Assembly: GCF_017591425.1 (NCBI RefSeq)
Contig: NW_024467120.1
Location: 2,666,001-2,730,000 of the forward strand
Direction: 5' to 3'
Length of the DNA: 64,000 nt
Origin: Ochotona curzoniae
Taxonomy: Eukaryota > Chordata > Mammalia > Lagomorpha > Ochotonidae
Numbering within the stretch: position 1 is the stretch's first letter; every line of letters begins with the position of its first letter. This document shows, one piece after another, positions 47,640 through 58,359 of the stretch. Below the pieces are notes generated by a model. The model did not search any database. It saw nothing but the letters and a program-made list of their open reading frames with translations, and was not told the origin of the DNA. The translations under genes were made by a program, and so were the position numbers.

Positions 47640-47850
47640 GTGAATGCCTGGGTCCCGGAGGGGCACGTAGCCGTACAGGGATGCCTGTGTGTCCTTACCT
47701 GACTAGCTTCTCCTCTTGCATATTGTGATTTCTGGCTCAGTCCTGGTTGGTGCAGCCATTTGGTGAGCAAGCCAGCAAATCTGAATCTCCCGCCTTTCTA
47801 TTTAGCTTTCTCTCAGTATACCTTTCAAATAAGTATATGTGAATATATGT
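47640..47850 (+). mobile_element. CSINE-type 3' fragment
   Basis: TGGTTGGTGCAGCCATTTGG, TGAGCAAGCCAGCAAATC and TTTCTCTCAGTATACCTTTCAAATAAG match the 3' third of the SINE. The upstream boundary is uncertain. Confidence 0.55.
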
Positions 47851-48615
47851 GTTTGTGTTTTAAAACAGCAATGGTTCCCATGACAGCTCTAGGTTTTCAG
47901 GATTAACCTCCAGTCTCACTGCCAAGAGAAACTGGCATTCAAATCTGGCCTGTATGAACCTACAGTCTTACCAACTTCAGCTTCATTTCTGATTTAAAAC
48001 TTCAAATTTTGATGAGCAGTTGTGAGCATAGTGGAGCAAAATGGACAGGCCATGTCTTTGGGTGACAGCCAAGGGACCAGGAAGCTGCCTGGAGAGGATG
48101 GCATCTTACACAGTGATGTGAAACTTTCTCCCTCTTTGGGGAGTCATCAGAGTTAAAATTGAAGGGGGTGCTTTTGTTCTTTTCCTGCCCTAAATAGATA
48201 GTCCTTTGTGATGTCCTTCCAGGGCAAGGTATGAGCTGCCAGCTGCAGTGTCCCAGCCACAGGAATGCAGAACCATAGGCCTACATTCCATTCTAAGTGA
48301 TTTGACAGCCTGCTAAATGACACAGGAAGGGCCATAACCTGCTGGGTTTATGTGTCTTGGTAATCTTTGTTCTGTGGATCCTGGAACTGGGCATTGAAGC
48401 AGTTCTGGGTGCTTCTGGCTTAGCCTGCATCTGGAAGGCCTTTTGTGCTTCCCCTTCATTCTTTTTATCTGACTGATGTCCTGAGAGCACTGAGAAGAGG
48501 GAACCAATTGTTTCTTAACTATACCAGAAGAGTGAAAAAGCTTCTTGAAGCAAGTAGATTGCTATTTTTGTAACACATCATGATGATTTTGTGTGTGAGT
48601 TAAAACCACCTCAGT
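47851..48615. other. Intron 3 stretch with nothing recognised
   Basis: About 0.75 kb without an identified gene or repeat. Confidence 0.5.
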
Positions 48616-48617
48616 CC

Positions 48618-48877
48618 CAGGGCCAGTGCCATGGTGTAGTGGGCTAATCCTCTACCAGGACACTGGTTCATGTCCTGACTGCCTATGGCTTGGGAAGCAG
48701 TGGAGGTTGGCCTGAGGTCTTCGGCTCTGCACCCATGTGGGAAGCCAGACAGAAGCTCCTGGCTTCCAGCTTCGGGCTGGTTTAGTTCTTACCATTGCAG
48801 CTGTTTGGGGAGTGAACCAGCGAATGGAAGATCTTTCTCCTTGCCGTTTCTTCTCTCTGTGAAAATTTGCTTTCCCA

Positions 48878-48912
<35 letters not shown>
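48618..48912 (+). mobile_element. CSINE-type SINE with (AAT)n tail
   Basis: GGGCCAGTGCCATGGTGTAG, ATGGCTTGGGAAGCAGTGG, AGAAGCTCCTGGCTTCC and AGTGAACCAGCGAATGGAAG. Its A-rich tail has become a trinucleotide repeat (AAT)11 at 48879-48912, a likely polymorphic site. Confidence 0.88.
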
Positions 48913-48914
<2 letters not shown>

Positions 48915-49560
48915 CATTCCAGGTTTTAATCTTGTGGGAAGCCAGAAATTTATACACAGTCTGTCAGTTCCAGATTACCTGGCATGAGACCTGGTGTACC
49001 CTTCACGACCACCACTCCTCCGAAGAGGAAATGACAGTGGCTTGGCTGCGGACAAAGGGTGTTGCTAACCAAACCAACTTAGAGCAAACCAGGTGGTTTA
49101 GAGTTGAAAAGCCATGACCCATCTCCACAGGTGGTAGGAGACAGCTGCTTTGGTCTTCATAGTAGCCTGGGCCAAGAGGTACCGCGTCATTGTTGAATGA
49201 ATGTGAAGTCAGAGCATCGCCTTCCTTCAGTTGCAGTAACACACAGAGAAGCTCCAGCAGGATTATCTTAGTCAAAGAAAAGTTAAATGCATACCCTGCT
49301 TTGCAATTCTTATCTGTCTCAGAGCACGGAATGACTTGGAATATAAATGGCCTTGGCTAATTAAAAAAGGGGGAAGGAGGTTTTTGCTCTTTGAAAGCTA
49401 TTACTGTTTCATAGCTAGTTGTGTGAATTTATGTGATTTATAGCATCACTGTCTGTCCATGGTAAAGTAGGCGTGCACCCTCACACAAGGTTTCAACACT
49501 GTTCATGGAACAGTGGAATGAAGAGAGATTTGCACTACGTTGCGCCAGAATGTTTGAAGG

Positions 49561-49862
49561 TGGGGCTGGCATTGTGGCCTAGTGAGCCAAGCAACGTCTT
49601 ATCATGCTGCTATCTCATGCCGCACCAGTCCCAGCTGTCCGGCTTCGGATGGAGCTCCCCACTCATGTGTCTTGGGAAGCAGAGCGGAACAGCTCAGGTA
49701 ATTGGGTCTCTGCCACCCAGTACGGAGACTCAGGTGAAAATTCTTTTCTCTTGGCTTCAGTCTGGCCCAGTCCAGCTGTTGAGGCCATCTGGGGACTGAA
49801 GTACGAAAACAAAGGCCTGTTTCTTTCTCTCTTCTCACTATCTGTAGTTCCAACTTTAAATT
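49561..49862 (+). mobile_element. CSINE-type SINE, divergent
   Basis: GGTGGGGCTGGCATTGTGGCCTAG with an A-box-like TGGCCTAGTGAG, CTTGGGAAGCAGAGCGG, and TTTCTCTCTTCTCACTATCTG at the 3' end. Confidence 0.7.
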
Positions 49863-50908
49863 AGTTGCAAAAAAGTTAAGTTTAAAGGCTGCAAGTCTTT
49901 TTTTTTTTTTTTTTTTAATCATGCATAGTCCTTATTGTTTTGTATCATTGTCATTGTTATTGAGAACACGTTTTGGAGTAGGTATAATACATCTGCCCTC
50001 ATCACTTGCTTAAACCTCTGGCTAAGTCACTGGCTTTTCTCACATTTATGTCATTATGGGAGGTGGCTAGATCTGAATTAGAAGCAATTGTATCACCACT
50101 GCGGCCATTTCTTGTTACTCAGAGATCAGATTGCTAGGATATCAAATTATGGTCTACAGTGCCTTGTGGTTGCCGTCAAATACTAAGGACCATTTCTTTG
50201 CTCTTCCATCATTGCGTGTGCTCGCCGTTTCAATACGAATGTTTTAGTCATGTGCATTTTGCCTCTCGATCCTTTTTGAGAACATTAAAAAAGAACAAAG
50301 TGTAAGAAAAGGACGTCTTTCTAAAGAAGCTGCTGTATTTCATAAGCAAATGTTCTTGTTTTGAATTATGTAGATCTTCCACGTTGTCAGTCGTATTAAA
50401 ATGTGTGTATATTCATTCATATACACATTGTGAGGGTTTAGCCATTCTTTCTTAAAAGGTTAAAAGGGTTAGAAAGCAACTAGACAAAGCACCTTAGCCA
50501 CCCCTTGCTGTTTGCCCTTTCTGTCCTTGGTTTCCTCTCTGAACGATCACCATGTACAAAACATACAGGAAGAAAAAGTGTACTTTTAAACCTGGGCATA
50601 CCCTTTAGGACATGGGATTAGCATGTTATAAGATACTTGATTCATTGTAGCTACTAGAGTCCTTGGTCTATACACAGTATAGCTAAATTAGCAATACTAG
50701 AAGCAGGCAGAATGCTGCCTTCATGGCTGAACCAGACGTCTTGCAGGTTCTTTCTGTGGTGCCAGCATTTATACTGAACATAAGTGTTCTTGTAAGAATG
50801 ATAATAAACACAGCTAACACTTCTGTTTTTCTGATACTCTTTCCCCTGAAGTAGATGATCTGCTTTTGATGCTGTTTGTTTTGTGGCAATTCAATGTCTG
50901 TGAAGTTT
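49863..50908. other. Intron 3 stretch with nothing recognised
   Basis: About 1 kb. It includes a T tract at 49897-49916 and otherwise A/T-rich DNA without a recognised feature. Confidence 0.5.
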
Positions 50909-51246
50909 TTTTTTTTTCTTTAAGATTTATTTATTTATTGGAAAGTCAGATATACAGAGAGGAGGAGAGAGAGAGAGAGGAAGATCTTCCATCCGATGAT
51001 TCACTCCCCAAGTGAGCGCAATGGCCAATGCTATGCCGATTCTGAAGCCAGGATCCAGGAACAACTTCCGGGTCTCCCACGCGGGTGCAGGGTCCCAAAG
51101 TTTTGGGCTGTCCTTGACTGCTTTCCCAGGCCACAAGCAGGGAGCTGGATGGGAAGTGGAGCTGCTGGGATTAGAACTGGTGCCCATATGGGATCCCAGC
51201 ACCTTCAAGGTGAGGACTTTATATGCTAGACCACGCCGCCGGGCCC
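50909..51246 (-). mobile_element. Young CSINE-type SINE with target-site duplication
   Basis: Near-consensus over its whole length, including CTCCCACGCGGGTGCAGGG and ACCACGCCGCCGGGCCC. The flanks are AATGTCTGTGAAGTTT (50893-50908) and ATTGTCTGTGAAATTT (51247-51262). Confidence 0.93.
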
Positions 51247-51368
51247 ATTGTCTGTGAAATTTGAAAAGCATATATGACTGACCATCTTATAGAAAACTTC
51301 AGTTATGTGGAATTATCCCAAATGACCTTAATTACAATGTTCGTCCTATTGTTTGTCACAAATAAAAT

Positions 51369-51379
51369 GGGGGGGGGGG
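51369..51379. repeat. Poly(G) run of 11
   Basis: An uninterrupted G run in A/T-rich surroundings. Confidence 0.9.
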
Positions 51380-51467
51380 AATAAAACTATTTAAAATGAA
51401 AATGAAAATTGTGTCATAAAAATAACTTTTTAGTGCGATTTCTAGGTGTTTAGGTTTTAGGGTAGTC

Positions 51468-51495
<28 letters not shown>
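51468..51495. repeat. Poly(T) run of 28 followed by (AT)n
   Basis: The longest homopolymer in the window. It is not followed by a SINE body, so it may be an orphan tail of a very short insertion. The exact length may be unreliable in the assembly. Confidence 0.85.
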
Positions 51496-51498
<3 letters not shown>

Positions 51499-51636
51499 TA
51501 TAAAGGGCCAGGTACTTCAATGATTCCAGTCAAGTGTTCTCCAACACTGAAATGTGTACCAGTACACAAGCATTGGCTTTCTCCGACGTAAAAGGACAGT
51601 ACTGTGAAAGGTTATTGATACCCTAGTTAAATGTGT

Positions 51637-51639
<3 letters not shown>

Positions 51640-51668
<29 letters not shown>
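51640..51668. repeat. (GT)n microsatellite
   Basis: About 14 uninterrupted GT units directly next to a minus-strand SINE tail. Confidence 0.95.
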
Positions 51669-51673
<5 letters not shown>

Positions 51674-51985
51674 TTTGTTTTTGTTGGAAAAATAAATAGA
51701 TTTATAGAAAGAAGGGAATACTGAAAGATCTTCTGTCTGCTGGTTCACCCCCCCCCCCCCCCCAAGTGGCTGCAGTAGCTGGAGCGAAGCTGAGCCGAGG
51801 CCAGGAGCCAGGAACCTCCTTTGGATTTCCTATGTGGGTGCTGGGTCTCGAGGTTTTGTGCAGCTTCTACTGCTGTCCAAGGCTGGATCAGAAGTGGAGC
51901 AGCTGGGACATGAACAGGCAGCCAAGTGCTATCCTGGAGGGTGCTAGGCAAGATTTGGCCACTAGGTTGTTGTGCTTGGCTCTAG
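51669..51985 (-). mobile_element. CSINE-type SINE with internal poly(C) run
   Basis: AAGATTTGTTTTTGTTGG, CTTCTGTCTGCTGGTTCACC and GGCTGCAGTAGCTGGAGCG. A run of 16 C at 51748-51763 has replaced the usual CACTCCCCAAG, apparently by slippage at the CCCC of the consensus. Confidence 0.85.
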
Positions 51986-52008
51986 TTACGTCATTTTTGA
52001 CCATGCCT

Positions 52009-52260
52009 GCTTATTTATTTATTTATTTTATTGGAAAGGTAGATTTGCAAAGAGAAGGAGAGAGAGAGAGAGTGCACGCGAGCACTTCCATCTGCTTGTT
52101 CACTCCGCAAATGGCTGAAATCGCCAGATCTGGAGCCAGGAGCTTCCACAAGCAAAGAGTTGGATGCCAAGTGGTGCTGCTGGGACACAAACTGGTCCCC
52201 ATATGGTATCCTGCTGCTTGCAAGGTGAAGATTTAGGCGTTGAGCCATCATGCCAAGTCC
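52009..52260 (-). mobile_element. CSINE-type SINE with central deletion
   Basis: The (TTTA)n tail and GGAAAGGTAGATTTGCAAAG lead to TGGAGCCAGGAGCTTCC, which joins directly to ACAAGCAAAGAGTTGGATGCC. About 70 bases of the middle (the CCGGGTCTCCC to GGCTTTGGGCC part) are missing. The 5' end is CGTTGAGCCATCATGCC. Confidence 0.85.
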
Positions 52261-53750
52261 AGTTGTGTTGGTTCTATTTGTGTGCACTTACAGGGTGGTG
52301 GGGCTTTCTTTGCAGACCAAGGGCCACTTTAGTCTATGTAAATTCCTGTGAAAGTAGGGGATTGTGGAAGCTGTTGAAAGTTACCTCGGGATATTTTTGG
52401 ATGAGGTATTTTTATCAGCATTTTTTCTTTTTTTAATTCTGTCAACTAGGAAGTGTGTGGGATGGGATTCTAGCAATTTCTAAATATATGTTGTTTTCAG
52501 AACCATTCTTTTTCTGAAACCTAGCTACCAATTTGTTCAACCTGTTATTCATCCCTGAAGGAGTATGTTTGCATTCATTGTGATAGCTTGAAGACTACTG
52601 TTATGTGGCTAGACTGTAAGCTGCTGGAGTCCCAGTCAGCGTGATTGTATGTGTGTATTTACCTGCGCAAGCTGGCACTTGGCACTTCCAGAGCTGGCAG
52701 TTAGACTCCCCAGCAAGAATATGAATTGACTGCTTTGATTTCTCCTAATTCTCATTTCCTTTGCCTCCTACATGGCTGCCTTTTATAGACCATGTGATCA
52801 TGAGCTCATCACATTGTATAAATGAATCTCTGCAGTTTAGAATATCTTTGGATGTTGCAAATCATTGGAAGCCAGAGTATTTACTGATGCTTTCCATTAG
52901 CTGGAAGCCTTGCCTACCAAAAGGTTGTTTTCCTTCTTGTGGGCTTTGACGTCTTTTAAAGTAGAGAGTGCATCGACTCAGCCTCACTCTGCTGCTGAAG
53001 TTCTGGAGGACAGTTCCAGCAAACAGCATGAAGATGGATGGGAAGCTGGAGCTTTTATGTTGGCTCTTGCTGTTGACATTGCCATCAGCATTCCTTTCCT
53101 GTAAATCCGTGTTCAGATTTCTTGCTTCAAAGCTTAGGTGACCATGACCTTTCCATCCCAGCTGTGAAACATGTGTGCACCTGATCTTCTCAGCCCAAAA
53201 GGCATGCCACTTTCACTTCTGTTCACGGAAGTGTGTTGAAATGGAAGAGGTACAGCATGCTTACTGTGTCTGTACCATTTTTAACAATGTCACTTATAAA
53301 ATATAGTAGTACCACCTTTAATAGTTATCTCATAGGTGTTCCTGAGAGCTTACTAGTGCTAACATAGATTCTATTGAGTCAGAATTGTGAACAGGACCCT
53401 TCCTGTTGCCTCTGTTGATATCCTGTTAAGCTGGTGGTTACTAAAGGTGTGCTACTGGGAAGGATTGCCAGTCTCTTGGTCAATAAAACCAACAGGATTC
53501 CCTGATTCAAGCAGATTGGGCTAGACATGCAGGCTGACAATGAACAGCGTGTGATTGCTGGTTTTTTTATAAGGTAGATGTGTGGTTTGATCTTTGCTGA
53601 CAAAAATCCAAGTTTCTTTTGTCTGATGAATGGCAATAGTAATACTCTACAGAACTGACTTTAAAAACCCAATAGTTCTCAGACATGAGTATGTATCAGA
53701 CCCAACCTGCATGGTGTGCTCAGACATGGATTTTCAATTTGAGAAAATGC
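52261..53750. other. Intron 3 stretch with nothing recognised
   Basis: About 1.5 kb of apparently single-copy DNA. Confidence 0.5.
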
Positions 53751-53751
53751 A

Positions 53752-54058
53752 GTGGGGCCTGGCATGATGGCTCAGTTGGCTGATTCTCACCTTGCAAGCA
53801 CCAAGATCACTTGTGGGTGCCAAATTGTGTCCCAGCTGCTCCTCTTCTCATCCAGCTCCCTGCTTCTGACCTGGGAAAGCAGTAGAGGGTGTCCTAAAGC
53901 TTTTGGACGTTGCACACACATGGGAGACCCAGAAGAAGCTTCTGGCTCCTGGCTTTGGATTGGTTTGGCTCTGTCCATTGCAGCCATTTGGGGATTGAAC
54001 CAGTGATTCAATCTGTGTAAATCTGCCCTTCCAATAAAAGTAAATAGATTTAAAAATT
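53752..54058 (+). mobile_element. CSINE-type SINE
   Basis: GTGGGGCCTGGCATGATGGCTCAG, TCATCCAGCTCCCTGCTTC and AGAAGCTTCTGGCTCCTGGC, ending in CCAATAAAAGTAAATAGATTTAAAAA. Directly abuts an inverted SINE fragment. Confidence 0.88.
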
Positions 54059-54059
54059 G

Positions 54060-54240
54060 CCGCAATGGCGAGGCCTGGATCCAGTAACTTCATCCATACC
54101 TTATATGGTTACTGGGGCCACAGGACTTTAGCCATCCTCTGCTGCTTTTTCATGGACACATTAGCAGAAAGCTGGATTGAAAGTGGAGCACCCAGGACCG
54201 TGGCCCATAGAGGATGCACAACTAGTTATATTACAATGCC
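54060..54240 (-). mobile_element. 3'-truncated CSINE-type fragment, inverted against its neighbour
   Basis: Begins mid-element with GCCGCAATGGCGAGGCCTGG and continues through GGTTACTGGGGCCACAGG, TCCTCTGCTGCTTTTTCATGG and GAAAGTGGAGCACCCAGG. Its tail part is absent. Confidence 0.65.
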
Positions 54241-55129
54241 AGTGTCATTCCCCATGTTTTTTCAGTCAGGAGGTTGTAGTATCAAACTTTGATAACCAGC
54301 GTTCTAAGGATGAAACGCTGTGTGATTTTGGACTCTTAACATAGTACTCTCATTCTATAAATAATACATATCTATTTTATGCAGACATTGTGTAAATGGA
54401 CAGTGATCACTGTGTGGTTAAGAATTCTGGTTTCCGTTAGCCTTTGGAACCCCTTTCTTTGTATGTCCGCAGGGCTTCTTTCCTTAGTTTGTTCATCTGC
54501 CTTGTGCAGAGACAGGAGACAGAATAGTGTCTTTCCTTCCCCTGTGGTTTATTTGAAATTATTTTTAGACCAGTCGTTGCCTGTATACCTCCTCCACAAC
54601 CTTTACCTTATCTCTCTGTTTTTAATTTCAGTTTGCATGGTTGTGCCCTCGGTAAGGGCATGCACCCCCCCCCATTTGAGCTGGAATTGCCTTTGTATTG
54701 GATGATTGTATGCTGACTTTAATTTCATATTTGCAAGAGATTCCTTTCTTCTTCATAGTTGCTAATGCCCCTGTAACTTCCCTAAGTGGACTGGAGCTGG
54801 TTTTTTCCACTGCTTACTGGGCTTTAGGAAGGTACGTATCAAGATGATTCTCTGCTTGAAGCTTCATCGTTTAGTCTTAAGCCAATGGTCATTGCAGTGA
54901 GAGTACAGCACCCATCCCATTGCCATTTCTGCTTCTCGTAGGCCTTAAGAGCATTTATTTCCTTTAGCCTTGTCCTGCATATATGTGGGGGCGGGTAACC
55001 TGGGGTTGAGATTCTATGTATGTGCAGTGTGCTTCTCATTCTTTATCTGATTTCACACGTTTCGACTTGCACAGAACTTAATTTATACCCAGTGGGAGAA
55101 TATGCTTTCAAAACATACACCTGGCACCC
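54241..55129. other. Intron 3 stretch with nothing recognised
   Basis: About 0.9 kb without an identified feature, apart from a short C run near 54665-54673. Confidence 0.5.
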
Positions 55130-55258
55130 TTCACAGACAGGTTTAACTCGGCCATTTTGTAGCCATTTGACGAATAAACTGGCTGATGGAAGCTGTGTCT
55201 TTCTCTCTTTGTGTCTGTAAATCTGCCTTTCCAACAAAAGATTCATGAAATAAATTTA
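55130..55258 (+). mobile_element. 5'-truncated CSINE-type fragment
   Basis: TAGCCATTTGACGAATAAACTGG, CTGATGGAAGCTGTGTCTTTCTC and TCTGTAAATCTGCCTTTCCAAC represent the 3' third of an old-subfamily copy. Confidence 0.7.
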
Positions 55259-57060
55259 GAAGAAAAGAAGGGGCAGCTTGGTGGGATCTTGGCATCAAGT
55301 ACAGTGGCTTTGTCCTCTGTACCATGGCATTTAATAATGCTCAAACTGTCCTTTGGAGCTCATAACACATGCTTTTATTCATGTGTGCTATGAAACACAG
55401 TTACATGCGAAGATGAACATTTTCATTGGGACCTTTTAAAGTCTAATATGTTTTATTTTGATGTCATTGGGTCATTTAGGGAAAATGGCGATTTTCAGAT
55501 TGCACGGGAATCTGTTCTCTAGACAAGCCGATTGTGTGGGATTAGTACTCAGGATGGGCCGATAGGGTCAGCATTGCTCTGTGTTTATTTTTACCATGTG
55601 AGGTGGAGAAGGGGATGTGCTAGGACAACAGATTTTTCTTGCTCCTGAGAGAAAATAAATCATTTATCTTGAATTACAGAATTAAAGTTCTATTTTCCGC
55701 TTTCCATGTTTTTTGTTCATCCAAGGTTTGTTTGTTTGGTTGTTATTGTTTTTTAATATTTGAGAGGCAGAGGGGCAGGGGCAGATGAGATCAAGTGAAA
55801 AATAAAACCACTTTTAAAGTAACTTGTTTACGATTTTTAAAAACTCTTCAGGAAGGCCCTGAATTTAGCTAGATAATGAATTTCAGAGACTCTTATATTC
55901 CATTAAATGTTGTATTTATAAGAAATGCTTATTTTTCACTCACTGAAGACTGGACACAGGCACAGTTGAGGAAGAGAGGGCAGGATGAATTACTGTGACT
56001 GCCAAAAGAAATAGGTACCGCAGGAGGGCCCATGCTGGTGTGAGGTTTTGGCGGGGAGTGTTGAGAGGGGACAGGCATGTTGGAGATAGCTAGGGGCAGG
56101 AAGTTGTAAGTGTCCAGCTGGAATGTTCACATACCAGGTACATTTGCAGGCTATTGGAGTGGAGCTTTAGCCACCCTGCAGGACTCATGACTGGCTGGGA
56201 GCTGGGGTTTGCAGCCTATTGACACAGTTACAGCTGAAAGCCTCTTGCATCAAAAGGAACCTATTAGGGGATGTTTAGTCTGGTGCAAGTGAAGAAACTC
56301 ATTATAGGAGTATGTACCCTCATCACCCTAGTTCCTGTAACTCACTCTGTAGAATTCTGCCTCTGCCCAGCACACATGATGCTGAAGCCAGTAGTGAGAA
56401 AGAATGCACTTTCTTAACATCTGTTTCTATTCTGCAGTAAACAGAAAACAGTTTCTTATATTTTCTTTTTTCTTTCTTTTTAAAATTCTAAGCAGTTTGA
56501 CCATTCTCTTACCATCTTTCCTCCTCCTGTGCGGGCCTCTTTCAGACCTCTCCCCCCAGGCCACCTGGGTAGATGGAGCCATTTAGCTTCCACAGTACCC
56601 TGGCTTTCGTGGATGGGTCAGAGGAGCTTGAAAATAGCCACAAAGCAAGTTTCCTGCATGGAATTTTCCAGCTGATGGCAAGAGTTTTTGCTAATTTTGG
56701 TGTTTCTGTCATGGGAGAGAATAGATTTTTGAACAAACCAAGCACTTGCTTGAGCAGAAACAGTCATTAGTCAGATTGCTTATTTCTGGCTGGAAGGAGT
56801 CTCTTGAATCTAGTCCAGGGCACAGTAAGCCTTTGGAGGGCACAGTTCTGAAAATTTCTAGAGCGTTTTACATGCCACCTCCTTTGTTTGTGTACCCAAA
56901 TCTGTATTTTCCTTGCTTGCTGTGTTTATCATTTTAATTTGCAGACCTTCTAACTCTTAAAAGTGTAGAGAAAGATTTCCCTTCACTGATACTCTTAATA
57001 TGTTTTGTACCACTCCGAGACTGAATTCAGTACTTTCTGAATTGGAGATGCAGAAATGAT
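55259..57060. other. Intron 3 stretch with nothing recognised
   Basis: About 1.8 kb. A short ATATTTGAGAGGCAGAGGGGC near 55756 may be the tail of a very short SINE remnant. No gene was seen. Confidence 0.5.
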
Positions 57061-57069
57061 CATAAGGTA

Positions 57070-57316
57070 TCATAGGTGATTGTAAGTAATTGTTTGAAAG
57101 GAAGAGTTACTGTGAGAGAAAAAGATACTCCATTCCCTGGTTCATCACCCAAGTGGCTGCAGAGGCCCTGGACATGACTGAGCTGAATGAAGCCAGTAGC
57201 TACGGGCTTCTTCCAGGTCTTCCAGGTGGGTGAGGGGCACCAGCCATTGTCTGCTGCTTTCCCAGGTGCATTAATAAGAAGCTGGAGGAGAAATGAAGCA
57301 TTCAAGAAATAAACTG
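57070..57316 (-). mobile_element. Old CSINE-type SINE, first part (interrupted by a younger SINE)
   Basis: TTGTTTGAAAGGAAGAGTTACTG, CACCCAAGTGGCTGCAG, CCATTGTCTGCTGCTTTCCCAGG and AGAAGCTGGAGGAGAAATGAAGC. It breaks at AGAAATAAACTG and resumes at 57656. Confidence 0.75.
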
Positions 57317-57655
57317 CTGGGGCCCGGCGGCGTGGCCTAGCGGATACAAGTCCTCACCTTGAACTCGCTGGGATCCCATATGGGCACCAGTTTTAATCCC
57401 AGCAGCTCCACTTCCCATCCAGCTCCCTGCTTGTGGCCTGGTGAAGCAGTGGAGGACGGCCCAAAGCCTTGGGACCCTGCACCCGCATGGGAGACCTGGA
57501 AGAAGTTCCTGGCTCCTGGCTTCGGATCGGCATAGCCTCGGACGTTGTGCTCACTTGGGGAGTGAATCATCGGATGGAAGATCTTCCTCTCTCTCTCTCC
57601 TCCTCTCTGTATATCTGAGTTTCCAATAAATAAATAAATCTTAAAAAAAAAAAAA
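57317..57655 (+). mobile_element. Young full-length CSINE-type SINE nested in an older copy
   Basis: The most complete sense-strand copy in the window. It starts GGGGCCCGGCGGCGTGGCCT with an A-box-like TGGCCTAGCGG, has GGATCCCATATGGGC and TTTTAATCCCAGC (B-box position), and ends CCAATAAATAAATAAATC with an A tail. The 12-bp duplications of the host SINE are AGAAATAAACTG (57305-57316) and AGAAATGAACTG (57656-57667). It serves as the reference copy for the family here. Confidence 0.95.
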
Positions 57656-57738
57656 AGAAATGAACTGGTGCTCTTATGGGGTGTCACCATTGGTGATGGC
57701 TTGTTAACCCACTTACCATCATCACAGTTTTACTAAAG
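57656..57738 (-). mobile_element. Old CSINE-type SINE, second part (5' end)
   Basis: Continues the interrupted element with AACTGGTGCTCTTATGGGG, GATGGCTTG and TTAACCCAC. Together with 57070-57316 it forms one copy of about 320 bases. Confidence 0.65.
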
Positions 57739-57747
57739 ATTTATTTA

Positions 57748-58077
57748 TCTGGGATCCAGTGCCATGGCTCAATGGCTAAATCCTCACCTTGCAAGTGTCA
57801 GGTTACCATATGGGTGCCAGTTCCTGTCCAGGTTGCTCTACTTCCCGTCCAGCTCCCTGCTTGTGGCGTGGGAAAACAGAGAATGGCTTGAAGCCTTGGG
57901 ACTCTGCATCCACATGGGAGACAAGGAAGAAGCTTCTAGCTTTTGACTTCAAATCACCTCAGCACTGGATGTTTCAATAGTTTCTTGAATGAACCAGTGA
58001 ATTGAAGATCTTTTTCCCTGTAAATCTGATCTGCCTTTCTAATACAAACAAATATACTTTAAAAAAAAAAAAAAGGA
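57748..58077 (+). mobile_element. CSINE-type SINE inserted in the tail of another SINE
   Basis: Begins GGGATCCAGTGCCATGGCTC and ends ATATACTTT plus 14 A. AAGATTTATTT on the left (57736-57746) and AAGATTTATTTG on the right (from 58083) are the repeated target, which is itself the A-rich tail of the minus-strand SINE at 58083. Confidence 0.88.
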
Positions 58078-58082
58078 AAATA

Positions 58083-58350
58083 AGATTTATTTGAAAGGAG
58101 AGTGACAGAAAAGGAGAGACAGATTTTGTTATGATACAGCAAGTTATGGGGTATACCCCAGCTGGGCTGCTCTAGGCCAAAGCCAGGAGCACAGAACTTT
58201 CTCTGGGCCTCCCATGTATGTGACAGAGGCCTGAGTTCCTGCATTCTCTTTTGCTGTTTTCCCAGATGCTTTCACAGGGACCTGGATTGGACCTGGCACT
58301 CTATGAGCTGGCAGCACTGCATGTGCTGGCATAACATGCTGTATCTTAAC
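58083..58350 (-). mobile_element. CSINE-type SINE, old
   Basis: AAGATTTATTTGAAAGGAGAGTGAC, AGCCAGGAGCACAGAAC, CTGGGCCTCCCATGTATGTG and TTGCTGTTTTCCCAGATGC. The far end is eroded near GTGCTGGCATAAC. Confidence 0.7.
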
Positions 58351-58359
58351 GCTATCACA

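Noticed and set aside
57317..57400. tRNA-like A and B boxes that could suggest a tRNA gene
   Set aside because: They are the Pol III promoter elements of the tRNA-derived SINE. No cloverleaf with anticodon arm and acceptor stem can be formed convincingly.
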